The position numbers and the translations under genes are program-made. The notes under the pieces are model-generated. The model did not search any database, was not told the DNA's origin, and saw nothing but the letters and a program-made list of their open reading frames with translations. Shown in pieces: positions 62,280 to 64,000 of a stretch of DNA of 64,000 nt (position 1 is its first letter; every line of letters starts with the position of its first letter). The stretch spans positions 67,785,887 through 67,849,886 of the forward strand of contig CP092871.1 in NCBI GenBank assembly GCA_030710605.1, given 5' to 3'. The DNA is from Cordylochernes scorpioides. Taxonomy: Eukaryota; Arthropoda; Arachnida; Pseudoscorpiones; Chernetidae.

Positions 62280-62384
62280 AAAGTAAACTGGAGAAATAGC
62301 AATCGTGGTTTTGTTCCTGCGGCGAGTCATATTAGCACGCCTAGTGGTAAGGGGAGTGAGTCTTCCACGGCCTTTTCGAGGCAT
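62280..62384 (-). pseudogene. Helitron Rep N-terminal fragment
   Basis: ATG at 62384 opens MPRKGRGRLTPLTTRRANMT RRRNKT, a basic N-terminus of the kind that begins Helitron Rep/Hel proteins. The frame then continues into unrelated AT-rich codons, so the rest of Rep is lost. Confidence 0.4.
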
Positions 62385-62400
62385 GACAGAAGACGCTGAA

Positions 62401-64000
62401 AAAAAAAGGTAAAATAAGAACCAAGCAGAGGAAAACTATAAAACTGAAAGCCAGGACAGGCATAAAAAGAAAATTCCAAGCATGTGAGGAAACAATTGAA
62501 GAAAAAAAAAAGGATTCCAAAAAAATACTGCAAAAAAGAAACCAGACACAAAAAGCAACAATTGAGTACACAAATACAGCATCAGCCTATTTATGAGAAG
62601 AAAAAAAACGAGGAGCTAAATTCAAATAAAAACTATAACAGATCAAGTAATCAAATCAGGCATTATGAAAGATACTCCAAAAAAGAAAATAAGACACAAA
62701 AATGGAGCTAAATATGTAAAAAACATGTATACAAAAAAGCAAAGCCCAATTCCAAACCCAAATATTTTTTTTTATGAGAAGAACATCAACATAATGCATG
62801 ATTACGGCAGTCCATAGCTTCCCTGACAAAAATTCACCAAAAAAGTTAAACATTCCAAAATATTTCTGTGTATATATTGCTAAATGTGTAAATAACATGT
62901 ATATAAAAAAGCAAAGCTTAATTTTAAATTTCATTATCCTTGTCACAGGAAAAGCATCAAAATACTGCATAAGTACGGCACTTTTGCAGCCCCCCTGACA
63001 AAAATTCACTAAAAGAGTTAAGTATTCAAAAAATATCTTGGTATATATATTGCTAAATGTGTAACAAACATGTATATAAAAAAGCAAAGCTTAATTCTAA
63101 GTTTTAATATTTTTTTTATAAGAAAAGCTACAAAAGCAAATAGGGAGAAGTGGGGCCATTTAGCCATTTTCAAAATTTGATTGTGAAAGAGTAAAAAAAT
63201 GAGTAAATAAGAGCAAATATAAAGAAAAAGTATTGCTAAATGTGTAATAAACATAAATATAAAAAAGCAAAGCTTAATTCTAAGTTTTAATATTTTTTTA
63301 TAAGAAAAGCTGCAAAAGCAAATAGGGAGAAGTGGAGCCATTTAGCCATTTTCAAAATTTGATTGTGAAAGAGTAAAAAAAAAGAATAAATAAGAACAAA
63401 TATAAAGAAGAAATAATTAAGCAAAAGAAAGACATAAATAAATATTTCAATCTACAATTCGAAAAATAATATAACCTCAGCCTATTTATGAGGGAAAAAA
63501 AACGTTGCCAAAGACATTAGGAAAGATAATGCAAATAGGAAACATACACAAAAATTGAGCTCTATTTAAATGAAACACTATAAGCCATTTAGCCATTTTC
63601 AAAATTTGATTGTGAAAGAGTAAAAAAAAAGAATAAATAAGAACAAATATAAAGAAGAAATAATTAAGCAAAAGAAAGACATAAATAAATATTTCAATCT
63701 ACAATTCGAAAAATATTATAACCTCAGCCTATTTATGAGGAAAAAAAAACGTTGCCAAAGACATTAGGAAAGATAATGCAAATAGGAAACATACACAAAA
63801 ATTGAGCTCTATTTAAATGAAAAACTATAACAAAGTACTTACAAATTATAATCATAAAAAAATGAATCAGAAATTAGTAAAAATTAGTAAATAAGAATTA
63901 GTAAAAGGTAAACAAAACAACGCATTTCAAAACAAAGGAATTGATGATGATAAATGCAAAAAATCTACGATTGTAAAATAGATTAAATTAAAAAATAAAA
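62401..64000. repeat. AT-rich region with nested tandem duplications
   Basis: A ~175-bp motif (GTGTAAYAAACATRTATATA, AAAAAGCAAAGCTTAATTCT) recurs at about 62717, 62890, 63060 and 63240. TTAGCCATTTTCAAAATTTG ATTGTGAAAGAGTAAAA recurs at 63164, 63342 and 63588. A ~245-bp segment (63342-63586) is duplicated at 63588-63830. No coding signal. Confidence 0.8.

Larger units (their letters stand above)
60375..62400 (-). mobile_element. Decayed Helitron with coding remnants
   Basis: The 3' terminus on the minus strand is CTAG at 60375-60378 with the CGGGCAACGCCCG-type hairpin. A partial second copy of the terminus lies at 60468-60510. Upstream are helicase remnants (61380-61450) and the Rep protein N-terminus (62280-62384). 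A SINE splits it at 61863-62171 and much of the coding region is missing. Short ATTCGACACTWTCGATA repeats (61021-61100, 61590) and a duplicated ~85-bp segment (60955 and 61523) add to the decay. Confidence 0.65.

Overview
This is a eukaryotic (metazoan) genomic window, AT-rich and almost entirely made of repeats. There is no operon structure, no ribosome binding sites, and no complete single-copy host gene that I can recognise. Polymerase III SINEs, Helitrons, pogo/mariner/hAT MITEs, Penelope-type foldbacks, a Ty3/gypsy element and an APE-type LINE together point to an invertebrate. The gag/pol style fits an arthropod such as a chelicerate, but I cannot fix the taxon from sequence alone.

Layout. 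1-11 kb: decayed mobile elements, a 107-bp and a 55-bp tandem array, and several small foldbacks. 11.2-13.5 kb: a 34-bp minisatellite interrupted by a GC-rich insert whose protein resembles ORF1 of the LINE at 52.8 kb. 13.6-28 kb: an unidentified decayed coding segment, two Helitron families (one copy, 20579-22063, has both ends and carries a 167-bp satellite), tRNA-Thr-like elements with inverted ends, and large inverted repeats. 28-44 kb: a 75-bp array, SINEs, a LINE C-terminal relic, foldbacks, and three clusters of a mariner-ended element that has expanded into a ~118-bp satellite. 44.8-56.8 kb: the intact core, a 7.9-kb Ty3/gypsy retrotransposon on the minus strand with near-identical 772-bp LTRs, inserted in a LINE 3' remnant that directly precedes a nearly intact LINE bounded on both sides by (TC)n. 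57-64 kb: foldbacks, possible solo LTRs, a Helitron relic with Rep and helicase fragments, a SINE and AT-rich tandem duplications.

The most unusual theme is a set of small inverted-repeat elements from at least six families. Each carries the same syntax: CUGANGA-like core, hairpin, GAAA, then a short perfect palindrome (ACGU, ACGCGU, AUAU, AGCU or ACCAUGGU). This is the architecture of the minimal, dimer-forming type I hammerhead ribozymes known from Penelope-like retroelements. At 57430-57470 the core is fully canonical. A separate repeat with about a dozen copies has the hammerhead boxes in circularly permuted (type II-like) order.

Three short stretches with good splice signals (28809-28989, 30219-30242, 59663-59740, all plus strand) hint that the window may lie within introns of a host gene. 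This is weak evidence.
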